This document shows, piece by piece, positions 24,701 through 38,206 of a stretch of 64,000 nucleotides of DNA. The notes below the pieces were generated by a model, which was not told the DNA's origin, made no database searches, and saw nothing but the letters and a program-made list of their open reading frames with translations. Position numbers and translations under genes: made by a program. Every line of letters starts with the position of its first letter. Position 1 is the first letter of the stretch. The DNA is from Sapria himalayana. Its lineage: Eukaryota; Streptophyta; Magnoliopsida; Malpighiales; Rafflesiaceae. The DNA is taken from contig JAREIK010000385.1 in assembly GCA_029783825.1 (NCBI GenBank), positions 2,659,501 to 2,723,500 of the forward strand. Reading direction: 5' to 3'.

Positions 24701-27267
24701 TGTAACTCAAAAAAAAATTATTAGGACAATTAAGAATAATAAAATATGTAGTAGATATAAAGAATCAAACTTAATACTAATGTACCCAATATTTTTTGAA
24801 GAATTATCAATGACCACTATAATATTCAATGAAAAAAAAAATAAAAAAGAATAATTACTAGTATTGTGAGTATTTATTCGAATGTTCATTATCTTGGAAT
24901 TTGAAGTGAGATTATGAATAACGAAATTAATAATACCTGAAAGATGAATAATATTTATTATTTTTTTCGAGAAAAATTTTATATATAGTTTTTAGTATCA
25001 CGGTGAATAAGTTTTATCGGAATTCTTATATGACTTTGGTAATTAATATGTCTCTCTCAATATTTTGAAATGCTCTCCGTATTTTTTCTAAAAATATCTA
25101 TTAATACTTATTTCTAGTATGTTTATTCTCTTTACATTCTGTGCATTTTAGAAAGAGTCTATTGTATGTGCACACGGATGCCATGTTATTATAATCATTA
25201 TTATCAATCAAGTCTTGTGCAAATTACTTTGGGTCTACTTATTAATACTACATCATAACTCTCCAAATAAATTTGAAAAATTCTAATTTGAGTTCTTCCA
25301 AAATTAGAAACCTTAATTTTTAAGCTATTTGAAAATTGCTTCACCCTAAAAATTAGGGTTTTGAGCCAAAATGTTGTTATCTTTCAAAAAGCAACTTCTA
25401 TGACAAAAAAAAAATCAGTGTTTTTGGCTAATGACACTATTGTTGCATGAACAAACACCACGCATTGTTGAGACTCCGATGTTGCCTTTTCTTCATAGCA
25501 TCAATTCCCATCACACACAATGGGTGTACGATAATAGTGTATGATATCATGCACTGTGCTGGTACAATTCATGTACCCTCTTTTTACATGGTTTTGGTTT
25601 TGCATCCATACACACTAGGATTTGTTCTCCCCAATGTTCTGTGTCTCATACTATGTTGAAATTAAAGTCAAAACAAATCAAATCATAATAGAACTCGATA
25701 AAAAATGCATAAAGAAATCTTTTATATAAGGGGCATGCGGCAAGTTGGATTGGTATAGCCAACAAGTTGGGTACTCCCTTCCATAATGTGATAAAGTAAA
25801 ATGAACTACAATAAAAACTAAAAGTTATAAATTGTAAAGTCGTAAACCACAATATAGTCAAATGAAACAATGACAAACTCACTCTAAAAGTTGCAATTTT
25901 TTGGTACTTTGAGATGATCTAAAACATACAAGTAGAAGAAGACAAAGAAACTAAATTAAATCGACATAATTGACTAAGAAATAATATTCGAAGCAAGACT
26001 AAGAATGTAATAAATGTCCTAAAAAAGACAAAGAAGACATAATAATTGAAGGGCATAAGAGTGACATTAGTGATTACAACTAATACAAGCATAATGGCAA
26101 GCAAATAAAGACACAAGAAGATATTAGGTAACATATGATGAGAAGTAATATAATATAAGACCCACAAAGAGAAAGATGTACATAAGCCAGAAGGTACTAG
26201 AAAAAGATAAAACTATATGAAAGGTGGTATCACAAGAAACTTTTGAAATTCCTCAAATATTATATGGTTCTAGTGATGATGCAACCAATTGAATTATTAG
26301 GTTGACGTGATTTATTTGTCTACTCGAGTGATGATTGACCAAATTTTCATTGATGAAGGACCATCAAATATTAATATAGTCACTGATCTTATCTACAAGC
26401 TATGTACGAAGCAAGTACTTGCAATTATTCATATTATGTAAAAGCCAATTAGGCCCACATACATTACCAATTGAGCACCTATGGAGTGCGTGAGAGAATT
26501 AATGATCCAAGTAACAATCTTTGAATTATTAGCTTTTCAAATCTATTATTCTACATAATCAACAGTCTCTTTGTTGGTGGGTTTAATTTTTGTGCTCATA
26601 ATACAATCTCACATGGGTTCATCTTGTAAAAAAATCTTCTCAACATAACTCCAATACAAATGATTTCTTCCATATGATTGCACACTGATTGACTGAAAGG
26701 ACTAATCTTTACATCCAACCATAATGAGTAAGAAAATAATAGATCGAACAAATATTCGTCAATCAACAAACAAAATACGAAACAAATGCAAATCAAACAA
26801 AAATTCAATCAAGACATGTGGGAGCGAGCAAAATGATAACAAAATTGATGCAAGGCACAATAATCAGCCAAAATTGATGCAATTCAACAACATTAACAAA
26901 ATCTATAAAATGTGTTCTCTGAATTGTGGCAACACAAATAAGGGAAAATCATGTAAAGGGGATATAAAACAAAAATATTTATGTGTTGGTCTCTATCTAA
27001 CTATATTTTATTTAATAGTACCTAATATATAAAGTATTTATTTTTTATTACTTTTTTTTCTGAATTTGCCCAACCTATATTTAAAAAAACAAAAAAAAAA
27101 AAGAAAAAAAAATTGAATAGTATTGAGTGAACAATGTTTTTTGAAATCATTGTTCAGTAAATATATATATACATAACATTATACTTATATATTTATATAT
27201 ATAGGTTAAAACTATATACTTATATATTGAAAACTATTTACTATATATGTTATATTATATTTGTCAA

Positions 27268-27309
<42 letters not shown>

Positions 27310-27572
27310 CAATATATAAATTATATGTTAAAAATGATAAATATGTGTGTGTATGTATGTATACATTAAACTATATGTATGTATAGATGTATGTTGTTTC
27401 ACATATATTATTTACCTAAATATGCATGTATTCCATTATATTGTTTAATGTATATAATTATATCGTTCAACTTATGTAATTGTTTACATATACATATATG
27501 TATGTATATGTTAAACTATATACATTTATATAGTTATTTTAAACTATAACATATAATTTAACTATACACACA

Positions 27573-27609
<37 letters not shown>

Positions 27610-30600
27610 TATAGTTTTGACATATATAATATAATGTATATAGTAAATAGTTTTTGTTATATATGTATAAATAAATTTATACGTTTAATGTCACGTGTGT
27701 ATATTTATTGAATAGTGCTTTCCAAAAAAAACACCTTGCACTCGCGATTCATTTTTCATTTTTTTTAAAAAGATGGGTTGGGCATTTTTGGAAAGACAAA
27801 AAATATAATAAAAAATAAATACTTTATATATCAGGGACCTTTTGGATAAAATATTGTTAGATAAGGATCAAAACATAATTATTTTTGTTTTGGATTCTCT
27901 TCACATAATTTTTCCTAGATATTATATTAGAAAGGAATATTTATCTAGTCACTAGGTAAATAAATAAAAAGATTATTCCCCTTTTAAGTGCTAAAATTAT
28001 TTATAACAAATAAATATATTCTAACATATATTTTGTCTCATTTTAGTTAGATGTTCTCAACAAGGATGATGTGCTCAATCAGATGAAACAAATGAAGAAC
28101 TCAGGAGAGCAGGAGATGATAATGAAGAAGAATCATAGCCGTTCAGACCAACAAATCATTGCTAACATTGCTTTTCAGCACAATCTTTACTTGTATGTGG
28201 ATTTAATGATATTAATCCAACATTTCATGATATTATTGTTGGCTCTTCGAAGTTGTTTTTTTTTTTTTTTTCAATTTTTCTTTTTACTATTGCTCTTGCA
28301 AGGAAGCCATGCATATAACAAAGGCAAGACCCTTGTGGTTAGCAAAGTTCCTTTGCCAGATTATCGGGCAGATCTGGATGAGCGCCATGGTTCCATGCAA
28401 AAAGAGGTAAAAGGAAAGAGCATGTCCATTCAATTGTTTCATGTTTGGGTAAAACTGCCATTTTCATCTTCTTGAAGATTCGAATGTCCAAAGAAATTGA
28501 GAAGAGAGTTGGAGATCTTCTGGACAGTTCTTGGCGAGGAACATTGGCCAATCATCATGCTTCAGCATCCACTCATGGTGTCCAACACTTACCCCAAGAT
28601 GGGCTGGAAATCAGTAAATCTCTCTCATCTTCAGAAACAGATGCTATCGACAAGGAAATCAGTGCTGAACTAAAGCTGAGGCAGCATCATTTGTCAATGG
28701 TTGGCTATCTATTTTCCCCTACGCCTTGTTTCTTGCTGTTTCTTCATTATTCACTAGTCCTTGAAACACATTTTGTTTTCGCAGTTTCTCCATGTGTATG
28801 ATTGGAATATCAAAAATTGGAATTTGTGTCATGTTTTAACTTAATGTAGGGAAGTTCCAATGTGAAAGAATTTAAGGGTTTCAGAGAAAAGCTTCCCGCA
28901 TTCAAAGTGAAGGCTCAGTTTCTAGAAGCTATTATGGAAAACCAGGTGCATGTATTTTATTTCTCATATCAAGCATTGAATCTAATGGGGTTTATTAAAG
29001 TGAAGGCTCAGTATAATGTGAAAGAATCAAGCATATATTACTAATTATTTATTATTATTGAGATTATTATTTATTTTATAAATATATATTACTAATTAAG
29101 TAGAGAAGTGCCTATTACACGAGTGTTTCAAATATAATGATTTTTTTTCACGGATTCAGTGTCACGTAATAGGCATTGACATTACTATTGCTTCGATGCC
29201 GCACGCACACACACACACACGCACACACACGCTGAATACATTATACACATTTTTTTAGGATTTACAAACCCTATCGCTCATATTATGCATAAAAAAAAAA
29301 TACTAAAATGAATCCGATGATGTTAGAAACTCTCAATGATAATATAAAAGAAACTTAAACCTATAAATACAAACAGAAAGAACTAAGGATAACTCATTGG
29401 TTGGGTTCCCTCATCAAAAATATAAACTAATAAAAAAAAGATTAATAAAAACAACACAACAACAAATATATTTCAACATAAAACCAAAGAAATAATATAA
29501 CATTCGAATCCAAATAAAAAATAATATAGCAATTGGTCAAGTATTGTAGTAACTTGTTCAAGAAACTTTAGCAACCCAATTGGGGCATTATTGCAATTGG
29601 GTCAGCCCGATCCAAATCAAAACCATTTGTGGAATATACTAGCATAGCGCTCACACTGTTCAAATTAAAAAAATTGATCCAAACAATCAAAAAGTATTTA
29701 GGTGAGAATAATATTGTGATGACTAATTAGTTGAGAAGTTTTTGTATTGCATGCATGTATTGGTGGTTATGCTCTGACACGATAACAAGCACACTTGTCC
29801 AAGAGCGGTAAGTTTTTGGGTCTGAGATATATTAGATGGTGTATCTTTGACTTTTGGAGATAAGATTATCGAGAAATTAACTTCTCTCAAATTTCATGTT
29901 AAAGTAGAATTCTTGTGCATTCGGTACGATTTATATCTTCAAATATTAAAATAATATTAAAAATGTTGTTTATGCTTCAATCATCAGGTTGTTTTTTTGC
30001 TTTGAAATCTCTCAAATATTAATAAAGGGGCTAAATATTTTAGGAAAATGAGTGGAGAATAAAAAATTGGTCAAGCTCCAATTAATGTGGTGGTGGTGTG
30101 AGAGGGTGGCAATGACAACGGGCCATAACCATAAAAATACCTTTCTCCGATATCAACTAAAGAAAAAAACTAGAAATAAAATTATAAAATTTTAATTTCT
30201 TATATTTATAATATGATACAAATATTATATTTATAGAGGAAAAAAGGAAAGAAAATTACTACTCCCTATGCTATGTTGAACAGTTCTGCAGTACAATCAT
30301 TATAACATAAACTTAAATAATACAAATTAATTTGCATTAGCATCATATTAGGGTATTTTTCTAACATAAACAAGTATGTACCTTTGATAAAAATAATTTT
30401 ATTTTGATTTTTTTAAACTTGGAAAGCCAATGCTACTTTCATGAAGGCGACTCTGGAACAATTTGCTTTATTTTTCAATCTCCTAAAAATTAGTGAAAAT
30501 ACTTGCAATAATTTTCTGCTCAAAATTGCTTAAAATATTGATATTGCAGCACAAAATCATGCTTTTTGTTTCTTATTGTCTCGAAAATTTTTCTAGAAAT

Positions 30601-33600
30601 CAAATTTAATTGCCTACAAGTGAATCGCATTACAAAATACACGTGTATAGGATGTATCAATTCTAGCGCCGTAGATATTGTGGCGTGTTCATTTTTTCTG
30701 TTCAATGGTTATAGGTGTTGGTGGTCTCAGGAGAGACGGGCTGTGGCAAAACAACACAGCTTCCTCAATATATTTTGGAAGAGGAGATCTCCTGCATGCG
30801 TGGTGCTTGTTGCCGTATAATATGCACACAACCTCGAAGAATATCTGCCATATCTGTCGCAGCCCGGGTATCATCAGAAAGGGGAGAGAGTGTAGGTGGA
30901 ACTGTTGGCTACCAGATACGACTAGAAGCAAAGCGGTCTGCTCAAACCCGGCTCCTATTCTGCACCACCGGTGTGCTTCTTAGGCAGTTGGTAATTTGCC
31001 TATTCAGAATTTCTGTATCTTTCTTTAATGGAGGTTGTCGATTCATCGATGCATAGATTAATTGTTTCTACTTTGCTTGTGTTGGAAATATCTACACAGG
31101 TTCAAGATCCAGATTTAACTGGTGTGAGCCACTTATTAGTGGATGAAATTCATGAAAGAGGCATGCAAGAGGACTTTCTATTGATCATACTGCATGATCT
31201 CCTCCCACGGCGCCCTAATTTGCGTCTCATTCTCATGAGTGCTACCATAAATGCTGATCTGTTCTCAAAATATTTTGGGAATGCTCCAACTATCCACATA
31301 CCGGCATGTTTATCTTCTTTGATTTTGTATCACCAGAACAATACTTTTATGGGCTCTCAAAATTTGATCTGATGTAAGTATCCGGCCTCACATTTTAATG
31401 TCCTTTTTTATTGTTGCTATTGTAGGGTTTATCTTTCCCTGTGAAAGAGCTATTTCTTGAGGATGTGCTTGAGAAAACTGGTTGTTGTGTACAATCAGAT
31501 GTTAATGACTTCAAGGGGTATTCAAGAAGAGGAAGAAGAAGAGAGCAAGTCCTAAAAAAGGATCCTTTAATGGAGATGTTTGAGGCCTGTTTTTTTTTTT
31601 GATGAAATTTAACATCTTGTAACATTTTTTTTTTATTTCTCACCCCTAATGAAGCAATTCTTAAATGGCAACTACGATAGTTTAATTTTTGAATCTTAAT
31701 ATGTAGTGTGTGTGTGTGTGTTTGTTTGTCATGATTTTAATGCTCACTGGGAGTTTTCTCTTTGTGAAGGGAATTGATATTGATTCTCAATATAAAGATT
31801 ACAGTGCATCAACTCGCCGCTCTCTTGAAGCTTGGTCGGGAACAAAGCTTGACCTGGGCCTAGTAAGTAGCTTGAGATGGCAAAAATTAAATATTATTAT
31901 ATTATTGTATATGTTGATTTGTGTATGATTGCACAAACACTAATATATTTGATTTTAAAAAGAATTCACAAGTTAAAAAATATTTGAGTGAAAATAATTC
32001 TTATATTGCATGTAAGTATTAAAGATTATGTCTTAGTGTGATGACAAATACCTTTATCCAAGAGTGATAGGCCTCGGGTTAGAGACTCATCAGTTACAGT
32101 CTTTTTGATTTTTCAGAGTAAAATAATTGAGATATTAATTTTTTTCATGTCTCTTGCTATGTAGGAGCCTTGTGCATTGAGTACAACCTCCAATTATATG
32201 TATTGATGCATTTTAGTTTTCACCTGATTATTTAACAAATTTGGATTGATGTTTTTTGTTAAAAGAAATTTATTTTGTTTTTCACATTGTTGCTATTGAC
32301 GAATGATTTATAGGTGGAAGCAGCAATTGAGTATGTTTGTTGTAATGAAGGCGATGGAGCAATTCTAGTATTTCTTACGGGATGGGATGAGATCTCCAAT
32401 TTGATTGATAAGATCAAGGGAAATAAAACTTTAGGAGATCCAAATAAGTTTATGCTCCTTCCATTGCATGGTTTAATGCCCACTATCAATCAACGTGAAA
32501 TATTTGAACGGCCTCCTCCTTTCAAGCGGTATGCATTGCTTTGGCTTTGATTTGCTTATGCTTATATTGAATTAGGACATAAAAGATACATTGTAAAATC
32601 TTTCTAATTTAAATGAATTTATACTTGAGGAGCTTTTAAATTAAAATAATTGTTTAACAATATTGTGGTTACTACTTCCCTTTTAATTTAGTTGTGATAA
32701 GTTTAATTTAGATAAGTTCTATTATAATAAAATATAAGTAGTTTTCCATGAGATAAGATCAAGCAATTAGGTTGAGATGTATTAAACATGCAATTTAAAG
32801 AAAGCTCAAACATGTAATAAGAATGCAACTAATATATTTCATGTTCATTTGTTCCTCTAGCTAAGCTTGTTGGAATTGGAGTTGCAATTATATGGTACAA
32901 TTTGGTGAAGATTATAATTAGTAACTAAAAGGTAAGTGATATTATTAGTATGGTAAATAATAATTATTATCATATTACTATAAAATTTTTGATAATTTTA
33001 ATAATAAATATAGAGATTTATATTTTTATTCATTTGCCGACCTCAAATAATTGGGATCAAGCTTCATTGATGATGATGATATTTTTATTTATTTATTTGT
33101 ATATTAGAAGTGTCTTGATCTATAAGAGATATTCTAATTTTTTTTTTCATCTTGGTTCTATATCTATTATTATATACTTTTTTTCTAATAATGATGAATA
33201 AAATATAATTGATATCAAAATTGATCTAAATTTTGTTGGTATATTTTTCATTCAAATTCGAGTATTTTTGTCTTAATTATTTTGATTGAAAATTATTTTG
33301 AGAAAGTTTTAGCTTATTTTTTATCAATGTTCATCAGACTTTTTTTAGAACTAGCAACTCTATATTGATGCTCAATTGTTATCTATTTTATGAATTTTTA
33401 TTATGACATGTGTTTTAATTTTATTTTTCACCTATAATACTTTTATATTGATTTGAGTTGACAATCTTGTTTTATAGATTATTGTTATTTTAGCCATTTG
33501 ATATTATTTCTTAATTTTATTAAGATGCTCTGAGCAAACTCAGTATATTGATAATTAATCATAATTTACTCAATTTGTTACTTAATTTTTGATGATTTTT

Positions 33601-35384
33601 TGGATTCATCATGTAGCTACCACTAGATAGTGGGAGGGACTTTATGATATTGTTTATTTTTATTGATAATATGTCTGTAAGGCATGTGCTTTAGAAATGG
33701 TGTCATGGTACTTGCGCTTTAAGCATGCCTAAGATGCACATTTAATAACTATGGTATGCATACAGACTATTGTCTATAGAATTTTAGTATTGATATAGTA
33801 ATTATTAAATTTAAACATAATTTAATTTTTTAAAATTTCATTTATATATTTACTCAAAGAATTATAGTAATTTAAGAATTAGTATGTTGCTGGGGCCCCT
33901 ACCATTAGGCCCTAGCAGAGGGGTTGGCTATTGACTCGTCGCACCCAGTAGCCGGGACCTATGGTTGGTCGAGGCATGGAATCATGCTTGGATTTGAATG
34001 ACCCGGCATGCCATGTATCCTTTGTCGAGTTGTGTCAGGCCTCACTTCCTTGTTGTCGTGCGGCACGACATGACTTGGAGCGATGGATCGTGTCGTGTCA
34101 GGCATATCTTGACAGTCCATTGGACACCTCTATGTGGGTTGCCCCAAACTTAGCCATATGTATATATGACTTTTTTTACTTCTTTTTGAATTTTGTGTTA
34201 AAATAAATTATTTTTATTTTTCTTCAATAATCCTATTGTTACTAAAAAAAATAGAAGCAACTTGATAATGAATGAATCACTATGTTATTTTAATTTAGAC
34301 ATGAAAATTGTTAAGATAAATTGAGATTCAATAATAAACTATGTTATTTAATATGTTTCTAGATACTAGAAAAATATTAAATTCTTAGAGAAATAAAAGT
34401 ATATTTTCCTTTATAATTTGTGTTTGCAAACTGGTATATTGAACTTTTAAAGAATACATAAAAAAAAAAGACTACAAACTTACTTTATAAGTTGCATAGT
34501 GAGTCATTTCATTTTAGTCAATCAATTTTTTCATACACAGTCAAGAATATATCGAAGTAGTCATGTCTCCAATCTTATTGCATATGTTATAAAAGTCAAA
34601 CATACTTGATATATTGAGATCAATTGATTATTATATGTGGTTTACTACTAGTAGTTGTGTGTGTTGATCTACATTTACTTATCAGTCCCAGACTAAGCTT
34701 GATAATATAATATATCTTATTTTAATTTTAACTAGGTTATACTTATTGATTTTATATTGATTCTAATTATTTTTCTATCTCACTATAAATGCATATTTCT
34801 ATAAAAATAAATTAAACGCGAATTAAAATATATATCCTTGTAATCTATAATATTAAAACATGATGATGAGATTTGAAATGACAACCAAATTAAAGTAATT
34901 TGATTGTTTTTTTAAACTCTAAAGATAAAAAAAAACTTTAAAATCCAATAATATCAAATTGAGGATGATTTTGTACTATTATCCATTGTATTAGTCACCA
35001 CATCGGTCGTCGTGGATTTAGCCTTGTCGAAAAATTTTATTTTACCAAAATCATGTTGCTGGACATCTGATGTCTTCAAAAAATAAAAATAAAAATAAAT
35101 GACTCAAAGTATCCTCTCTACATGAGTGTTTTGGTGGTGCAATACGGTGGTGCTATAGGGGACGTCAAAAGATAATTGTCATCAGAGCTCATAGAGGGTG
35201 CACCATCACCTTCGCTCCCTAGCACAGATGCCCTTTCGCCAAAATAATATCTCTAATATTATGTAAAAATCTCTACTGAAAATGTTAGGGTTTGCGTTAA
35301 ACAAAGAAGAGATGAGAGAGGAAGAAGCATGCGTGAAAAGTCAAAAATATATTTTATTAAAATGAAAAAGTATTTGAATATAAG

Positions 35385-35442
<58 letters not shown>

Positions 35443-38172
35443 TTTAGGGTAGCTCACAAGTTTGATGCTCCAGATAATAAAAAAACAAATAAAATAACAG
35501 AAAATAAAACAAGACTAAAAATTATATTAGAAAATTATTTTTAAAATTTGATTTTTTAAATATTAAATTTTAATTTAAATAAGATATTAAAACCTCAAAT
35601 GTGATAATGTTTTAACTTATATTTCATATATTCTTAATCAATAATATTTAAATTATAAAATATAATATTAAATATTTTATGTTGGCATGCCACTTCAAAA
35701 TAGAATAGGTCAAAGAACAAACATATATTTTTTGAAAATTGTCATAATACTTCTACGAGTATTTTTCATAATCTTGGAGTGATTCTAAACAATTATGATT
35801 AGTAATTATGAGTGATACAATTATGATGAGTAATTATGATGAGCTTAAAACACAAATTATTATTTTATCCGCTTTTGAGATGACTTTCACAAAAGTAGTT
35901 ATCGTGGACATAGTCCTCGAATCATTTTTTGGTCTTGTTTGGAAGTATATGCGCTAGCGCCTAGCAGGTAAGATCATGTTTCTCCATGGAAATATTTTTA
36001 TTTGAGTTAATTTGAATCAAATACTTACTTGAATAGGTTGAATTCTAATTTTGTGATCAATGAATTTGTACTGTTTTAATCAACTATCATTACTGGATCT
36101 CATAATATATTCAAATTTAAATGTATTTGTACGAAAATAATACAGAGCTGACTGATCACTTAAAAAGTTTATTCGGGTGCATGTGTATGATAAATATTTT
36201 GATTTTTGGAGATAATATTTTGATTTTTGCATGTATATGATAAATTTTAGAGGTAATATTTTGGTGCGATGATAAATATTTTCGTCTGGGGATCATAAAT
36301 TTCAAGTTGAAGACTTATCAGATGCAATCTCTTGGATTTTTGGAGATAAGACTGTCACCATATTAACTTGTCACAAACTCTGTGTTAAAGTGGGAGCCTT
36401 GTGTACCACTTACGAACTCCATAATCAGCTATCATAATAACTTGTTTTTAGAGTGTCACTACTATAGTTTGTTTGTATTTTCTTCAAGCTAAGTGCATGC
36501 TATATCTATTCACTAGTTTGAAGTGAGCTTTTTCATGTAATATAACCTTGCTAGTAAAATTATGAATGTTCATAGGCTTGCAAAGGTGCTCCTAAGGTCA
36601 GTTATATTACTCATATGTGTTTGTATCTTAAAAAGGTTCTATCGAAATGCGTATCTCATGGTTAGTGACTATCAAATGAGCTTTTTTTTTTGCATATTCT
36701 TAAAATTTTTTCCTTGCCACTCCTCTAAAATTGTGGTTCGCTCGAATTCATATGTGCAGAAAAATTGTCATTGCAACAAACATCGCGGAGAGCAGCATTA
36801 CAATTGATGATGTTGTTTATGTTATAGACTGTGGCAAGGCAAAAGAAACCAGTTATGATGCTCTAAACAAGCTCGCATGTTTACTGCCATCCTGGATTTC
36901 AAGGGCCTCGGCACACCAGGTATTCACTTTCTTGGGCTTCTTCCAAGCATGCCCTTGTTGGGCCGTGGCAAATTGATGTGACACTTGTTTCAGAGACGAG
37001 GCCGTGCTGGCCGTGTCCAGCCTGGCGTCTGCTATAGATTGTATCCAAGAGTTATCCTCGAAGCAATGGCTCAGTATCAATTACCGGAAATTCTGAGAAC
37101 GCCCTTGGAAGAACTATGCCTGCAAATCAAAAGCTTGCAGCTTGGCATCGCTGGATCGTTCTTGGCGAAGGCACTTCAGCCTCCGGATCTCCTCTCTGTT
37201 CAAAATGCAATTGAACTTCTGAGAACCATTGGGGCTTTAGATGATGTCGAAGAGCTTACTCCACTTGGTATGCTTGCTTACCACATACATGATTTCGACA
37301 TTTAACGAGGAGATCATATCATGTTATTTTATTCAAAAAATGTTAGTAGAGAATATAGTTATCTGAGGTGCAAGGTACTCTAAGGTGCAAAAGTCTTTTG
37401 GGACCTTGAGGCATAAAGTACGGTTAAGGTGTGAGTTTTTTTTTTTTTTTTTTTGTGAGGCATACTCTATCTCACACACACACACACACACACACAAACA
37501 AACATATTATATAATTAAATTAAATATGTTCTATAATTTTTATCTATTAATAAAATACAATCAAGCAAATAATATAAAATACATATAAATTATATATTTG
37601 TGTTTTTCATCATGGTAAGTACTTAGAGTTCTAAAATAAAATAAAATAATTTAAATAATCTAATATGTAAAAATCTAAGATATCAAATATATTCTTTATA
37701 GTTTCAGGAGTGGATGGGGAGATGAGACTGAGAATAATTGATTTGTGGGGGGAGGGAGGGTATTTTGGGAATACTATATTTTGTGGGTGGGTTTCAGGAA
37801 TAATATGTCTTGGAGGGGGTTTTGATATTAATATGCTAAGTGGGTGGGGAGGAAGAGGGTGTTTGAGGTGAGACACCTTTGCCTTGGATTTAAGCATAAT
37901 TGAGACATACCTTTAATAACTATGATAGAGAATGTAGAAGATGATGCATAAAAGTTATACCCAGTGTATATGACTCAAGCTTAGTATATGAGATATGTGA
38001 GATGTTAATATTTTGATAGTCTTATTCTTGAAATTTAGTGATGCAGTGTCTGACAAGTCTCAAATCTAAGATTCATTATTCTTAGATGAAAATAATCATC
38101 ATCACACCAAGACGCAATCTCTATAGTTGAAAATTTATGCTTTTAAAAAAATTAGATTAAGATGGTGAAATA

Positions 38173-38206
<34 letters not shown>

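Noticed and set aside
26240..26470. Possible Ty3/gypsy protease-like fragment in helicase intron 1
   Set aside because: Only a short stretch resembling a D-G/S-S-N-I-V segment could be read, with stops; too weak to call.
31304..31769. Helicase as a pseudogene because introns 7 and 8 lack GT donors
   Set aside because: All 16 exons close in phase to a full-length 993-aa protein with every motif intact, which argues for a working gene with GC donors.
33961..34206. 81-codon open frame in helicase intron 10
   Set aside because: Covers a GC-rich repeat fragment with hAT-like terminal words; no protein similarity.
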